Shown here: positions 16,521-26,709 of the stretch, in pieces
Numbering within the stretch: the first letter of the stretch is position 1
Layout: each line of letters starts with the position of its first letter
Assembly (NCBI RefSeq): GCF_016236915.1
Contig: NZ_JAEHOK010000009.1
Coordinates: forward strand, 1 to 64,000
Length of the DNA: 64,000 nucleotides
Source: Salegentibacter maritimus
Lineage (GTDB): Bacteria > Bacteroidota > Bacteroidia > Flavobacteriales > Flavobacteriaceae
Direction: 5' to 3'
Program-made: the position numbers and the translations under genes
Notes under the pieces: model-generated
Seen by the model: the letters and a program-made list of their open reading frames with translations, nothing else
Database searches by the model: none
Told to the model about the DNA's origin: nothing

Positions 16521-17483
16521 TTACAATTCCTGCATCACCAAATACGTAGTATAACTTAAGTAAAATGCCAGCAAAATTAAAGCTTCCCATCTATCCAGGC
16601 GTTTACGTTTTCCTGTGAACATTGCTAAAAGCAGAAAAAGGGTTCCTCCGGCAAGTATATAAAGGTCCTGGTTAAAATTAAGGTTGAATTCTATGGGCCT
16701 TATTAATGAAGCGGTAGAAAGAATAAGGAAAATATTGAAAATATTAGAGCCAATGATATTTCCTACTGCTATATCGGCATTTTTCTTAGTTGCTGCCACT
16801 ACAGAAGTCGCTAATTCCGGAAGGGAAGTGCCGGCTGCCACTACGGTAAGGCCAATAATCTTCTGACTAATACCCATATTTTCGGCAATCTCTATGGCGT
16901 TATTTACTACCAATTGTCCGCCTAGAACGAGTCCGGCAAGGCCGCCTATTATAAAAATACCTGTCTTTAGAGGAGTAAGCTTTTTAATAGTTTCATCTTC
17001 GGCTACCTCATCATTTTTAAGCTGCTTATACACGTAAAATAGAAATGCCAGGAAACATACAAGTAAAAGAAATCCGTCAAAACTGCTTAAAATGCTTGTT
17101 TGGCCGGGAGCAATAATTTGGTCGTTAAGCATCATAAATAAAATAATAACGGCAATAAGTGAGATAGGGATTTCTTTCCAGGCGGTACTGGATTGTACCG
17201 CTAACGGAGTGATGATCCCGGTAATTCCAAGAATTATAAAAAGGTTGAAATTATTACTGCCAATCACGTTTCCAAAAACAATATCAGCATACCCATCTGC
17301 AGCGGCGAAACTATTTACTACCAATTCGGGCGCCGAAGTTCCAAAAGCTACAATAGTTAGTCCTATGGCAAGATTGGAAATATTGAATCTTTTAGCCAAA
17401 GCCGAGGCACCATCAACCATATAATTTGCGCCAAGAATAAGAATAACAAGGCCCAAAACAAGTAATAAAGAAGCTATAATCAT
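16521..17483 (-). CDS. Calcium/sodium antiporter, CaCA family (YrbG-like)
   Basis: 320 residues with about ten membrane segments and the duplicated alpha-repeats of the K+-dependent Na+/Ca2+ exchanger family: TIVAFGTSAPELVVNSFAA with E53 plus FGNVIGSNNFN, and TVVAAGTSLPELATSVVAA plus VGNIIGSNIFN. The family exchanges Na+ or H+ for Ca2+ at the inner membrane. Its ATG overlaps the M16 peptidase stop by one base (TAATG), so translation is probably coupled. Confidence 0.93.
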   Translation of the reverse strand: MIIASLLLVLGLVILILGANYMVDGASALAKRFNISNLAIGLTIVAFGTSAPELVVNSFAAADGYADIVFGNVIGSNNFNLFIILGITGIITPLAVQSSTAWKEIPISLIAVIILFMMLNDQIIAPGQTSILSSFDGFLLLVCFLAFLFYVYKQLKNDEVAEDETIKKLTPLKTGIFIIGGLAGLVLGGQLVVNNAIEIAENMGISQKIIGLTVVAAGTSLPELATSVVAATKKNADIAVGNIIGSNIFNIFLILSTASLIRPIEFNLNFNQDLYILAGGTLFLLLAMFTGKRKRLDRWEALILLAFYLSYTTYLVMQEL

Positions 17484-20302
17484 TATTCTTTGGTATTATT
17501 TAGCAGTATTGGTTTTCCCAGGCCAAGCTCTTCTAATTTGCTTAGTTGGGTTGCTGCATCCCCAACAATTAAAAAGTACATTTTTTCAGGATTAATATAT
17601 TTTTCGGCAAGTTCCCTAATATCCATAACGGTAAGTTCGTTTACTACTTTTTCGCGCTGTTGTATAAAATCTTTATCTCTACCATAGGTGCTTATTTCAC
17701 TAAGCATATCTAATTTGGCATTTAAAGTTTCAAATTTTCGGGCGTTACTTTTTATCATAAATCCGCGGGTCACTTCCATATCTTCCCCATTAAAAGTTGA
17801 AGGATAATCTTCAATAATTTCTTTAATTAATTTAACAGCATCGTAGGTAATATTGGTTCTTACACCCGTAGATATTAAAAATGTACCGGTGTTTTTTCCT
17901 GCCTGGAACCTGGATCGTATGCCGTATGTATAGCCTTTGCCTTCTCTCAATTGCTGTGTGAGTTGTGAGGCAAATCCGCCACCGCCTAAACGGTAATTCA
18001 TAACCTGGGCTGCATAAAAATCGTTGTGGGTAGCAGCCAGGGCCGGAGCGCCAAACCTAATCACCGATTGTTTTGCCCCGGGAACATCATAAAAGTAAAT
18101 TTGCGATTTCTCGGGAAGCTCAGGTTGAGCAATTTCCGGTATTTTAACCGATTTAGGCGGCCAGGCTACTGAAAGCCCCCGAATACCCTTTATCGCTTCT
18201 TCTTTTTTAATCGCACCGGCTATGTGAAAAACACTGCGTTTTGGAGAAAGATTTTCGGAATAATAATCTTTTAAATCTTCTAAAGTAATAGCTTTAACCG
18301 AAGCTTCAGTTCCTAAATTATTTTGCCCTAAAATATGCTTTTCACCATAAATAAGTTTTCTAAATTCGTTATCGGCAATATGGTTAGGATCGGCTTGTTC
18401 ACGCTGTATTCGGCTAAGTGCCTGTTGTTTTATTAGTTTAAATTCGGTAGCATCCCAACGGGGTTTCAGTAAGATCTCCTGCACCAGGTCTATGGTTTTT
18501 TGATAGTTTTTGGCTAGCGTACTGCCGCTCAAAACCATTTTTTCGTCTCTCGCATCTATCCTGATGCTTGCCCCTAACAATTGAATGGCTTCTTCCAGTT
18601 CTTTAGGCGTTTTATTTTTTGTGCCTTTGGTCATTAAATTGGCTAATAAGTTTGAAACTCCAACTCTATTGGGATTTTCAAGCAATAGGCCGCCCTGCAT
18701 TTCCAGGCTAAATTTTACTAAAGGAACTTCATTATTGGTAACTCCGTATAGTTTAAGTCCGGATGGAAGTATTTCTTTCCACATATCAGGAGTTGTTAAT
18801 TGAGGTGTACTTCCATAAGGCGGCTCTATACTGCGGTCAAAACTGGATGCGGTTTTCTGGTATGAGGCTTTTTTAGAAGAGTTAACCTCTTCTTCGGCAT
18901 TTGCTACAATCTTTTCTTCTGCAACATCGGCTTCAGTTGAATTGTCAAGGGCCAGCTCGGTTTGTCCTTTCGGTACAAAACCAGTGGCTACATAATTTTT
19001 GGCTTTTATATATTTGTTATAAACTCGCATCACATCTTCAGCAGTAACAGCCAGTATTTTTTCTACGTCTTTATTGATATAATTCGGATCGTTTGCGAAA
19101 ATTTGATATTGCGCCAATTGAAAGCCTTTTCCTAAAACACTGGAAATACTATTGTAAAAATTGGTTTCCTGTTGCGCTTTAATACGCTCTAAGTCTCGCT
19201 TCGGAATTCCTTCTGCTTCAAACTTTTTTAATGTTTTAAAAATTTCATTTTCCACCAGGTCTAGGTCAACCTCATTAAAAGCGGTCACCTGAAGCATTAT
19301 TTGCCCTGCCAATTCTGAAGTATAATTGTACATTTCTACGCGATCTGTAAGCTCTTTTTCGGCAACTAAGTTTTGGTATAATGGTGCATTTTTACCTTCA
19401 CTTAAATAATTTACCAAAACTTCTAAGGCATACGAATCTTCATGATACGAATAAACACCGGGCCAGGCGATGGTTAATTCTGGAAGCCTGGCGAAATTAT
19501 CTTCATAATATAGTTTTTTGGTTTCCTCGAGTTGTACCATTTGCTTTTCTTGGCGTTCAACTTCAGGGCCACGCGGAATTTCATCAAAATATTTATGAAC
19601 CCATTCTTTGGCCTGCTCTCTGTTAAAATCGCCCGCAATAGTTAAGCTTACATTATTTGGAACATACCAGCGGTTATAAAAGTCTTTTACGTCCTGCAAG
19701 GTAGCGTTTTGAAGATCTTCTAAAGACCCAATTACCTGCCAGCTATAGGGATGCCCTTCTGGGTATAGGTTTTTATCTATCACATACATAGTATGCCCAT
19801 AAGGACGATTGTCTACACCCTGTCTCTTTTCATTTTTAACTACCTGCTTTTCTTTATCCAGCACTGGTTGGGTAACGGTATTTATAAAATATCCCAGTTT
19901 ATCGGCTTCGGCCCATATCATTTTTTCCAGCGCGTCTTTAGGTACGGTTTGAAAATAATTGGTACGATCACGGCTGGTAGAGCCATTGGCTCCCGAACCT
20001 CCAATTCTGGCACTTAATTTATCGAGCCCGCCTTTTCCAAGGTTCTCAGACTCTAAAAACAATAAATGCTCAAAGAGGTGGGCAAAGCCTGTTCGTCCTT
20101 CTTTTTCCCGGGCAGAACCTACGTGAGCAGTAAGTGCTAAAGCCACCACGGGATCTGATTTATCTATATGAAAAATGACATTTAAGCCATTTTCTAATGT
20201 AAAAGTTTCAAAATCTACATTGAAATTTGTTGATTCCTGAGATTGAATATTTTGAGTAATAGCAAAGCTACAAAGCAGTAAAAGTATAATTTTGAATTTC
20301 AT
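17483..20302 (-). CDS. Two-domain M16 (pitrilysin-type) zinc peptidase
   Basis: 939 residues with signal peptide (KIILLLLCSFAITQNIQSQ). The N-terminal active half has the inverted zinc motif HLFEH (H75, E78, H79). The C-terminal half (about residues 500-930) is an inactive M16 copy lacking HxxEH but with the substrate-gating GGGFASQLTQQLREGKGYTY. The arrangement matches periplasmic zinc peptidases that clear oligopeptides. It is coupled to the antiporter gene by a TAATG overlap, an association I regard as incidental or export-stress related. Confidence 0.93.
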   Translation of the reverse strand: MKFKIILLLLCSFAITQNIQSQESTNFNVDFETFTLENGLNVIFHIDKSDPVVALALTAHVGSAREKEGRTGFAHLFEHLLFLESENLGKGGLDKLSARIGGSGANGSTSRDRTNYFQTVPKDALEKMIWAEADKLGYFINTVTQPVLDKEKQVVKNEKRQGVDNRPYGHTMYVIDKNLYPEGHPYSWQVIGSLEDLQNATLQDVKDFYNRWYVPNNVSLTIAGDFNREQAKEWVHKYFDEIPRGPEVERQEKQMVQLEETKKLYYEDNFARLPELTIAWPGVYSYHEDSYALEVLVNYLSEGKNAPLYQNLVAEKELTDRVEMYNYTSELAGQIMLQVTAFNEVDLDLVENEIFKTLKKFEAEGIPKRDLERIKAQQETNFYNSISSVLGKGFQLAQYQIFANDPNYINKDVEKILAVTAEDVMRVYNKYIKAKNYVATGFVPKGQTELALDNSTEADVAEEKIVANAEEEVNSSKKASYQKTASSFDRSIEPPYGSTPQLTTPDMWKEILPSGLKLYGVTNNEVPLVKFSLEMQGGLLLENPNRVGVSNLLANLMTKGTKNKTPKELEEAIQLLGASIRIDARDEKMVLSGSTLAKNYQKTIDLVQEILLKPRWDATEFKLIKQQALSRIQREQADPNHIADNEFRKLIYGEKHILGQNNLGTEASVKAITLEDLKDYYSENLSPKRSVFHIAGAIKKEEAIKGIRGLSVAWPPKSVKIPEIAQPELPEKSQIYFYDVPGAKQSVIRFGAPALAATHNDFYAAQVMNYRLGGGGFASQLTQQLREGKGYTYGIRSRFQAGKNTGTFLISTGVRTNITYDAVKLIKEIIEDYPSTFNGEDMEVTRGFMIKSNARKFETLNAKLDMLSEISTYGRDKDFIQQREKVVNELTVMDIRELAEKYINPEKMYFLIVGDAATQLSKLEELGLGKPILLNNTKE

Positions 20303-20755
20303 TCAATTGAAGTTTTAGCTACTCAAAATTAGTATTTATTTCGATTGTTTCAGAATTAAATCATTGGAGGTCTAAAGATTGCCAAGAATACACGAATATT
20401 AGATTTGTAATTGCGAGACCTGTTTTTAAAGATCCCTGCAATCTTTCGTTGGGAATTACACTACTGTTTAGCGTTTGTGGTTTGTTGTTTACTCGATAAT
20501 CGAGATTTAAATGCTCGTAGGCTTGTCTCTAATCAAAATGTTTTTCTCATAAAATGCTTAGTGGACTTGTTCCTACGTAGTTCACTTTAAATTTTAGCTT
20601 AATAACCCCAAAATAAGTGTAGAATGAATTAGTGGATTTGTGGTAAAAAAGAGTTTCTTGAAGAAAAATACCTACGAGGTTTCTTTAAACCTCGTAGGAT
20701 AAGTCAGTAAACTACCTCGGGGCAAGCCCACGAGGCATTTGTTAAGAAAAAATTT
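20303..20755. other. Intergenic region with strong hairpins and repeats
   Basis: No gene is seen. CCTACGAGGTTT-cttt-AAACCTCGTAGG (20671-20698) is a perfect 12-bp hairpin, followed by CCTCGGGGC-aa-GCCCaCGAGG (20715-20735). Both lie just past the stop of the M14 peptidase and may end its transcript. A separate palindrome CTCGATAATCGAG sits at 20492-20504 and recurs at 35671-35683. The CCTCG/CGAGG theme is shared with the dispersed repeat copy inside the M14 gene. Confidence 0.6.
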
Positions 20756-23308
20756 TTAATTTTGAGGCAAGCACCGGGGTATTACAGCCTTTGGTGGTGC
20801 CAATAAAATTGTTCGTGCATTCGCGGCATAAAGTCTGAACTTATTATTGTTTACAAAGAAAACTGAATTAGCAAAGAACAATTTCCCATTCTCCCAAAAA
20901 GCACGGAATAATGGATTATCTACCATATAAATAATGCTTCCGCTACCCATTCTTTCTTCTCCAAAAACCAGGGAATTTTCAAGGTTCTTAACCGCTGAAC
21001 TTCCTGCAAAGCCTGCAATTATTTCCGGTTGCTGTATATAGCCTACGTTATAGCCATTTTCCAGGAATTTATAACTACTGTTGCTCAACTTCAAGCTAAA
21101 ATATGTGTCGTTGTAGCCAAAAGCCATAGGGTGGGTCTTGTCCAGTTTGGTTTTTATAATACTTCCCGTAATCATATTTTTTATAGCTTCTCGCTCGCTT
21201 TCAGCATAAGGAATTAAACTCTCAACTTTGGTAGTATCTTTTGAAGTTGGTTTATTGTGCTTTAGGTTAAAATCTTTGTTTGCAGCAAAAAATCCAACAG
21301 CGCGCCCTATGGCAATAAGCTTACCGCCATTGCTAACCCAATCTTTTACTTGTTTTAAAGTATTTTCATTTAAAATACTGTTGTAATTAGCTTCCGGTAG
21401 TATTAAAACATCAAACTGTGCCAGGTCTATACTTTTAAAATAATTGGTGTTTATGGAGGTTAGCGGGTAGTTAAGGTTTTGCTCAAAAAAATGCCAGATT
21501 TCCCCATAATTTAATGAAGAAATTCCTTCGCCTTTTAAAACAGCCACTTTTGGTGCATTGATTAGTTTCATTTTAGGCGATCCAAAATCGGGGCCACTAC
21601 CGGCAAAACTGGTATTTGCTGCTACGAGCTCACGTTGGTGTTTATTGGCTATTTTAATTAACGTTTTGTCAAAATCTGTATGAGCTTTATTATCGCTTTT
21701 AGTGATAATTAAACTACCGCGATCAAACTTCTTATCTTCAATAGAAAAAGCTACTTCGGTAAAGCGCACTTTTATACCTTCTTTTAACAATTCGGCTAAA
21801 AATTGAGCGTCCTGAATGGCGTTCCATTTAGAAATATAACCGGCACCTGAAGGCTTTGCGGTATTTTTAATTTCAGAAACTTCAGAATTTGCTTTTGTTT
21901 CAATAGTTCCTGTAGCGGCTATGGCTTCCAGGCCGTAAGCATAAGGCAGGCTCCAGGCGGTAATATCGTATGTTAAAGAATCGCTTAGCCTGGTGGTAGG
22001 CTCAAAAAGTACGTTTACCATTTTTCCTTTAGGCTGTTGTGTGCTAATTACAAGTGTGTTTTCATCGGCTTTTAAATTGCCTTTTTTAGCTTCAGAATAA
22101 TTAAAACCTCTAATATTTTCGCTGCTTGCGTTTTTATAGCTGATTTCGTGCCTGTCCAGTAATTTTTTAAGCGAAGCAATCTTATCGGGGTTTCCCTTTA
22201 CAGCGTAAGATTTATATTCTAAATCCTCATTATTAAAGTACTTTTTGAATTCAGAATTTAAAGCCTGGGTGTTTTTGCTGGCAATTTCTATGGTAGAAAG
22301 TCCCGTAGTGTGGTGGTGTGCTACCCGGTCTTTTAAAGTGAGTTCGTAAGCTTCGTCGGTATTAATCCCCAACCCGGCGCGTCCGTGGCCGGCCTGTTCG
22401 TAGGTCATACCAATAGCTCCCATATAGGTAGGGTAGGTGTCTCCATAACTTGGGTAGAGTAAATCAAAGCGCTCTTTGGTAAAAAATAACCAGCCTTCCT
22501 CATCAAAATATTTAGCGTGATTCTTTCCAATTTCGGTTTGAAAATCTTTTTGGAAAGGAGTGATAATTTCGTGAAAGGGTTCTGCGGCCGGAGCGAAGTA
22601 ATAAGGATCGTTAATACCCTGTTCGTGAAAATCTACGTGAATATGGGGCATCCACCGGTTATAAATTTTAAGGCGTTGCTGCGTTTCCACCTGCGTGGCC
22701 CAGGCCCAATCGCGGTTAAGATCAAATAAATAGTGATTGGGTCTCCCGCCGGGCCAGGGTTCATGATGTTCGGCGGCTGCCTGTAAGGGGCTGTAAGGTT
22801 CGGATTTTACCTGGTTGTACCAATTTACATACCTGTCGCGACCATCGGGATTTACACTGGGGTCCATAATTATCACCGTATTTTGCAGGTAATCCTGTTT
22901 TTGGGTAATGAGTTCGTACAGGGTTTTTATAGCGGCTTCGGTACTGGAAGCCTCATTGCCGTGTACATTGTAACTTAACCAAACAATAGCCTTCTCGGCT
23001 TTGGTTTCAGTTTTAGCAATGCCGGTGTTTCCAAGATGATTTTTTCTAATCTCTTCCAGATTTTTTAAATTTTCTTCCGAAGAAATAATCGCATAGATAA
23101 GTGGGCGGCGTTCATTGGTTTTTCCATAGGTATGGTATTGTACCAGGGGAGAATTTTTAGCAACGTGATCAAAATAATCTACCACATCGGCGTGACGGGA
23201 GAATTGCTCTCCAATTTTATAGCCCAGAAATTCTTCTGGACTTTGCAATTGTGCCTGAATTTGTACACCTAAAAAAAGAAAGACAGCAAAAAGTAAAGTT
23301 GATTTCAT
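20756..23308 (-). CDS. M14-family zinc carboxypeptidase, C-terminus derived from a repeat
   Basis: 850 residues with signal peptide (MKSTLLFAVFLFLGVQIQAQ). The peptidase_M14 domain shows YNVHGNEASSTEAA (H116, E119 zinc ligands), DPSVNPDGRDRY and HVDFHEQG (third zinc ligand); residues about 600-720 resemble a GATase1-like domain (VLILPEANYNSI). The last 15 residues (LLAPPKAVIPRCLPQN) are encoded by a dispersed repeat (copy R1) and are not native to the family, so the original C-terminus seems to have been replaced. Likely a periplasmic or secreted peptidase. Confidence 0.9.
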   Translation of the reverse strand: MKSTLLFAVFLFLGVQIQAQLQSPEEFLGYKIGEQFSRHADVVDYFDHVAKNSPLVQYHTYGKTNERRPLIYAIISSEENLKNLEEIRKNHLGNTGIAKTETKAEKAIVWLSYNVHGNEASSTEAAIKTLYELITQKQDYLQNTVIIMDPSVNPDGRDRYVNWYNQVKSEPYSPLQAAAEHHEPWPGGRPNHYLFDLNRDWAWATQVETQQRLKIYNRWMPHIHVDFHEQGINDPYYFAPAAEPFHEIITPFQKDFQTEIGKNHAKYFDEEGWLFFTKERFDLLYPSYGDTYPTYMGAIGMTYEQAGHGRAGLGINTDEAYELTLKDRVAHHHTTGLSTIEIASKNTQALNSEFKKYFNNEDLEYKSYAVKGNPDKIASLKKLLDRHEISYKNASSENIRGFNYSEAKKGNLKADENTLVISTQQPKGKMVNVLFEPTTRLSDSLTYDITAWSLPYAYGLEAIAATGTIETKANSEVSEIKNTAKPSGAGYISKWNAIQDAQFLAELLKEGIKVRFTEVAFSIEDKKFDRGSLIITKSDNKAHTDFDKTLIKIANKHQRELVAANTSFAGSGPDFGSPKMKLINAPKVAVLKGEGISSLNYGEIWHFFEQNLNYPLTSINTNYFKSIDLAQFDVLILPEANYNSILNENTLKQVKDWVSNGGKLIAIGRAVGFFAANKDFNLKHNKPTSKDTTKVESLIPYAESEREAIKNMITGSIIKTKLDKTHPMAFGYNDTYFSLKLSNSSYKFLENGYNVGYIQQPEIIAGFAGSSAVKNLENSLVFGEERMGSGSIIYMVDNPLFRAFWENGKLFFANSVFFVNNNKFRLYAANARTILLAPPKAVIPRCLPQN
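20771..20808 (-). repeat. Dispersed repeat R1 (coding, end of M14 gene)
   Basis: On the minus strand it reads TTTTATTGGCACCACCAAAG then GCTGTAATACCCCGG. The core TTTATTGGCACCnnCAAAGG then nTnTAATACC is shared with copies at 35721-35754 and 38152-38188. This copy supplies the last codons of the M14 gene. Confidence 0.75.
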
Positions 23309-23359
23309 TAGTTGATTTTAAAGATGAATCATTGTAATATTCTAAAAATCTATTTTATA

Positions 23360-23438
23360 CGTCACCCTGAATTTATTTCAGGGTCTAAGGAATTAGAATT
23401 TAAAACTTATTAGAAGCTGAAACAAGTTCAGCTTGACG
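23360..23438. repeat. REP-like palindromic repeat, copy B
   Basis: CGTCACCCTGAATTTATTTC then AG on the left and CTGAAACAAGTTCAGC then TTGACG on the right, separated by about 40 bases. It matches copy A at 13474-13552 in sequence, arm order and length. Confidence 0.7.
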
Positions 23439-23525
23439 TTTGATTATATATCATCAATAATCGAGTAAAAACAGTATCTAAGGCCAAATTAACTAAAAAT
23501 TAGCGAATAAAATTCTTAACTTCGG

Positions 23526-23533
23526 TATCTTTG
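23526..23533 (+). promoter_or_regulatory. Putative -7 promoter element of bshC
   Basis: TATCTTTG, followed by CC, matches the Bacteroidota -7 consensus 18 bases before the chosen ATG. No good -33 TTTG is seen 19-21 bases upstream. Confidence 0.45.
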
Positions 23534-23551
23534 CCATCCAAAAATGTGCTA

Positions 23552-25165
23552 ATGCCAACCGAATGTATTCCTTATAAAGAAACTAATTATTTTACAAAGC
23601 TTATTACAGATTATCTGGAGGAAAAGGAAGAGTTAAAAGACTTCTATAACCGTTTTCCTAAACTGGAGAATTTTAAGGAACAACTAGTAGAAAAGTCTTC
23701 TTTTCCAAAAGAAAACAGGAAGGTTCTTGTAAAAGCCCTCAAGCAACAATATGATGGGCTGGAAACTTCGAAAGCCACTTTGCAGCATATCGAATCTCTG
23801 GAAGAAGAAGCTAGCTTTACGGTGGTGACCGGGCATCAGCTAAATTTATTTACCGGTCCGCTTTATTTTTTATACAAGATCGTTTCTACCATTAATCTTA
23901 CCCGGAAATTAAAAGAAGCCTATCCCGATTATAATTTTGTGCCGGTATACTGGATGGCGACCGAGGACCACGATTTTGAGGAGATCAATTTTTTTAATTT
24001 AAACGGGAAAAAATTTCAGTGGGCCAATGCGCCTAAAAATGCCGGGGAAGATGCAGTAGGAAATTTAACCACCGAAGGCCTGGAAGATGTTTTTAAACTT
24101 TTTTCGGCAGAAATTGGGGGTGGGAAGAATGCCGATTTTCTCAGGGAATTATTTGAGAAAGCTTACCTGCAGCACGATAATTTGGCTGAAGCCACTTTAT
24201 ACCTGGCTAACCAACTCTTTAAGGAAGAAGGCCTGGTGATTATAGATGCACAACAAAAAGAACTGAAGGAGCTTTTTATCCCCTATGCCGAAAATGAACT
24301 TTTAGCACAAGATTCGTATAAAACCACTACTAAAACTGCTGAGAAGCTAAATGAGTTAGGTTATAATGTTCAGGTAAATCCCAGGGAAATCAATTTATTT
24401 TACTTAAACCAGGGCTTGCGGGAAAGGATTATAGCGCGACATGGTGCCTATTTTGTGCACGATACAGAAATACAGTGGACAAAAACTGAAATCCTGGAAG
24501 AATTAAAGAATTTTCCCGAGAGGTTTAGTCCCAATGTAATGCTTAGACCTTTATACCAGGAAGTGATTTTACCTAACCTTTGTTATATTGGTGGGGGAGG
24601 AGAGCTTGCCTATTGGTTGGAATTAAAGGAATATTTTAAATCTGAAAAAGTGGTATTTCCAGTTTTATTACTTCGGAATTCGGCTTTAATTCAATCGGGG
24701 AAACTAGATGAAAAGCGTAGGAAGTTAAATGTTTCCAGTAAGGAACTATTTTTGAAGCAACACGAGCTTATCAATAGAAAAGTGCGGCAAATATCGAATA
24801 TAGAAATTGACTTTTCATCACAAAAAGAGCATTTGGTGGCTCAATTTCAAGAAATGTACGATTTAGCCGAAAAAACCGATAAATCTTTTTTGGGAGCTGT
24901 AAAAGCACAGGAAGTAAAGCAATTAAAAGGCCTGGATAATTTAGAAAAACGTCTTTTAAAAGCGCAAAAGCGTAAGTTAAAAGATGAGGTAAGTAGAATA
25001 GCCGAACTACAAAATGAACTTTTCCCGAATAAAAATTTACAGGAACGACAAACTAACTTTTCTGAAATCTATGCCGCTTACGGCCCCGATTTGATTTCGG
25101 TATTATTAAAAGAATTAGACCCGTTACAGGCGGAATTTAAAATTTTGACTTTTGAAAACAAATAA
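23552..25165 (+). CDS. bshC: Bacillithiol biosynthesis cysteine-adding enzyme BshC
   Basis: 537 residues from the ATG that begins MPTECIPYKETNYF; an in-frame TTG at 23531 lies inside the promoter motif and is rejected as the start. Hallmarks are VVTGHQLNLFTGPLYFLYKI, PVYWMATEDHDFEEINFF, NVMLRPLYQEVILPNLCYIG and the C-terminal coiled coil. The enzyme joins cysteine to GlcN-malate to complete bacillithiol, the low-molecular-weight thiol of many Bacteroidota. The stop is one base before the next start (TAAaATG), so it is coupled to the PLP decarboxylase. Confidence 0.96.
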   Translation: MPTECIPYKETNYFTKLITDYLEEKEELKDFYNRFPKLENFKEQLVEKSSFPKENRKVLVKALKQQYDGLETSKATLQHIESLEEEASFTVVTGHQLNLFTGPLYFLYKIVSTINLTRKLKEAYPDYNFVPVYWMATEDHDFEEINFFNLNGKKFQWANAPKNAGEDAVGNLTTEGLEDVFKLFSAEIGGGKNADFLRELFEKAYLQHDNLAEATLYLANQLFKEEGLVIIDAQQKELKELFIPYAENELLAQDSYKTTTKTAEKLNELGYNVQVNPREINLFYLNQGLRERIIARHGAYFVHDTEIQWTKTEILEELKNFPERFSPNVMLRPLYQEVILPNLCYIGGGGELAYWLELKEYFKSEKVVFPVLLLRNSALIQSGKLDEKRRKLNVSSKELFLKQHELINRKVRQISNIEIDFSSQKEHLVAQFQEMYDLAEKTDKSFLGAVKAQEVKQLKGLDNLEKRLLKAQKRKLKDEVSRIAELQNELFPNKNLQERQTNFSEIYAAYGPDLISVLLKELDPLQAEFKILTFENK

Positions 25166-25166
25166 A

Positions 25167-26531
25167 ATGCATACCATAGATATGGATTTGGTAGAAATGA
25201 CGCTAGACGTTATGAAGTATACCATAGACCGTATCTCTAACCTTAGCCCCGAAATGGGGGCACCTAAGAGTGAAACCGAATTGTTTAATATGGTTGGTGA
25301 AACCGTAACTGCCGAAGGAATTGGTGGGGAGAATGCCTTGCAACTCTTTCGTGATGTTTTGGTTAAAGCCACGGTGCCAATAGACCATCCCAGGCACTTG
25401 GCCTTTGTACCTGCAGCTCCAACCCGGGCAGCTATTATGTTCGATTTGGTGACTTCGGCTTCCAGTATTCATGGAGCTTACTGGATGGAAGGTGCCGGCG
25501 GAATTTTTTGTGAAAACCAGGCGATGAAATGGTTGGTTTCGCTTACCGGTTTACCAGAAGGTGCTTTTGGGGTATTTACCAGTGGTGGTACTGCTGCAAA
25601 CCTATCGGCCATGGTGGCGGCCCGTGAAAACTGGCGCAACCGGGATAGCCAAAACGTAGGTAAAAAAGCTTTAATGTTAACTTCCCATGGGGCACATAGC
25701 TCTATACAGGCTATGGCAAAAGTTATTGATGCCGATGTGGTAATGATAGATTGCGAAGAAGAGAATCTTAGTGGGCGTGAGTTACAAAATGCCATAAACG
25801 AACTGGAAGCAAAGGATAGAAGTCGGCTTTTTGCCGTAGTTGCTACCGGTGGTACAACTAATGCGGGAATTATAGACGAATTAGATACCATTGCCGATAT
25901 ATGTGAAAAGGAAAATGTATGGTTTCACGTAGATTGTGCTTATGGTGGTGGTGCTTTGGCTGCTCCTTCGGTAAGACATTTGTTTAATGGGGTAGAGCGT
26001 GCAGATAGTATTACTATAGATCCGCATAAATGGCTGTTCTCTCCTTACGATTGTGGGGCGGTTATCTATAAAGATTTGGAACTGGCAAAAAAAGCGCATT
26101 CACAGAAAGGTGCTTATCTGGAAATTTTTAAAGATGAAGGAGCCCAGGGCTTTAACCCGGCCGATTATCAAATTCAGTTAACAAGAAGGGTTCGGGGGAT
26201 GCCACTTTGGTTTTCTTTAGCAATGCACGGAACCAATAAATACCGGGAAGCCATTGAAACCGGAATCTCTTTGGCACAAATTGCTGAAAAAAAGATTGCA
26301 AATCGTGAAAACCTGGAATTGGTAAGGCCGGCAAGTTTATCGGTGGTTTTATTTAGAAGAAAGGGCTGGAGTCCTGACGAGTATAGGGATTGGACCTATA
26401 AAAACCATAGGGAAGGCCTGGCATTAGTAACGCCAACTACCTGGAAAAAAGAAACCGTGATTCGTTTTTGTTTTATTAATCCCGATACTACTGAAGAAGA
26501 TATAGATATGATTTTAGATACTTTGGAATAG
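25167..26531 (+). CDS. Group II PLP-dependent amino acid decarboxylase
   Basis: 454 residues from the ATG before HTIDMDLVEM; the upstream TTG in frame lies inside bshC. Fold type I PLP enzyme with group II decarboxylase marks: GVFTSGGTAANLSAMVAARE, HGAHSSIQAM, WFHVDCAYGGGALAAPS and the PLP lysine K288 in ITIDPHKWLFSPYDCG. The family includes DOPA/aromatic, glutamate and diaminobutyrate decarboxylases; the substrate cannot be fixed from these motifs. It overlaps functionally nothing obvious in bacillithiol synthesis, but the one-base spacing after bshC shows they are made together. Confidence 0.9.
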   Translation: MHTIDMDLVEMTLDVMKYTIDRISNLSPEMGAPKSETELFNMVGETVTAEGIGGENALQLFRDVLVKATVPIDHPRHLAFVPAAPTRAAIMFDLVTSASSIHGAYWMEGAGGIFCENQAMKWLVSLTGLPEGAFGVFTSGGTAANLSAMVAARENWRNRDSQNVGKKALMLTSHGAHSSIQAMAKVIDADVVMIDCEEENLSGRELQNAINELEAKDRSRLFAVVATGGTTNAGIIDELDTIADICEKENVWFHVDCAYGGGALAAPSVRHLFNGVERADSITIDPHKWLFSPYDCGAVIYKDLELAKKAHSQKGAYLEIFKDEGAQGFNPADYQIQLTRRVRGMPLWFSLAMHGTNKYREAIETGISLAQIAEKKIANRENLELVRPASLSVVLFRRKGWSPDEYRDWTYKNHREGLALVTPTTWKKETVIRFCFINPDTTEEDIDMILDTLE

Positions 26532-26709
26532 TTAGAACCTCCATCTATGTTAAGCTAAACCTGCCCGTAAGTTCAGTTCAGGAAGGCTCGTTTAAGCTTC
26601 TAGTAGTTATTGATTTCAATGGTGTTAAGAGCTCCGAATAAATTTTGGAGCAGGCTCTGAAATCAATTCAGGATTACGATAAAAGATAATATTTGGATTA
26701 AGAAAGTAT

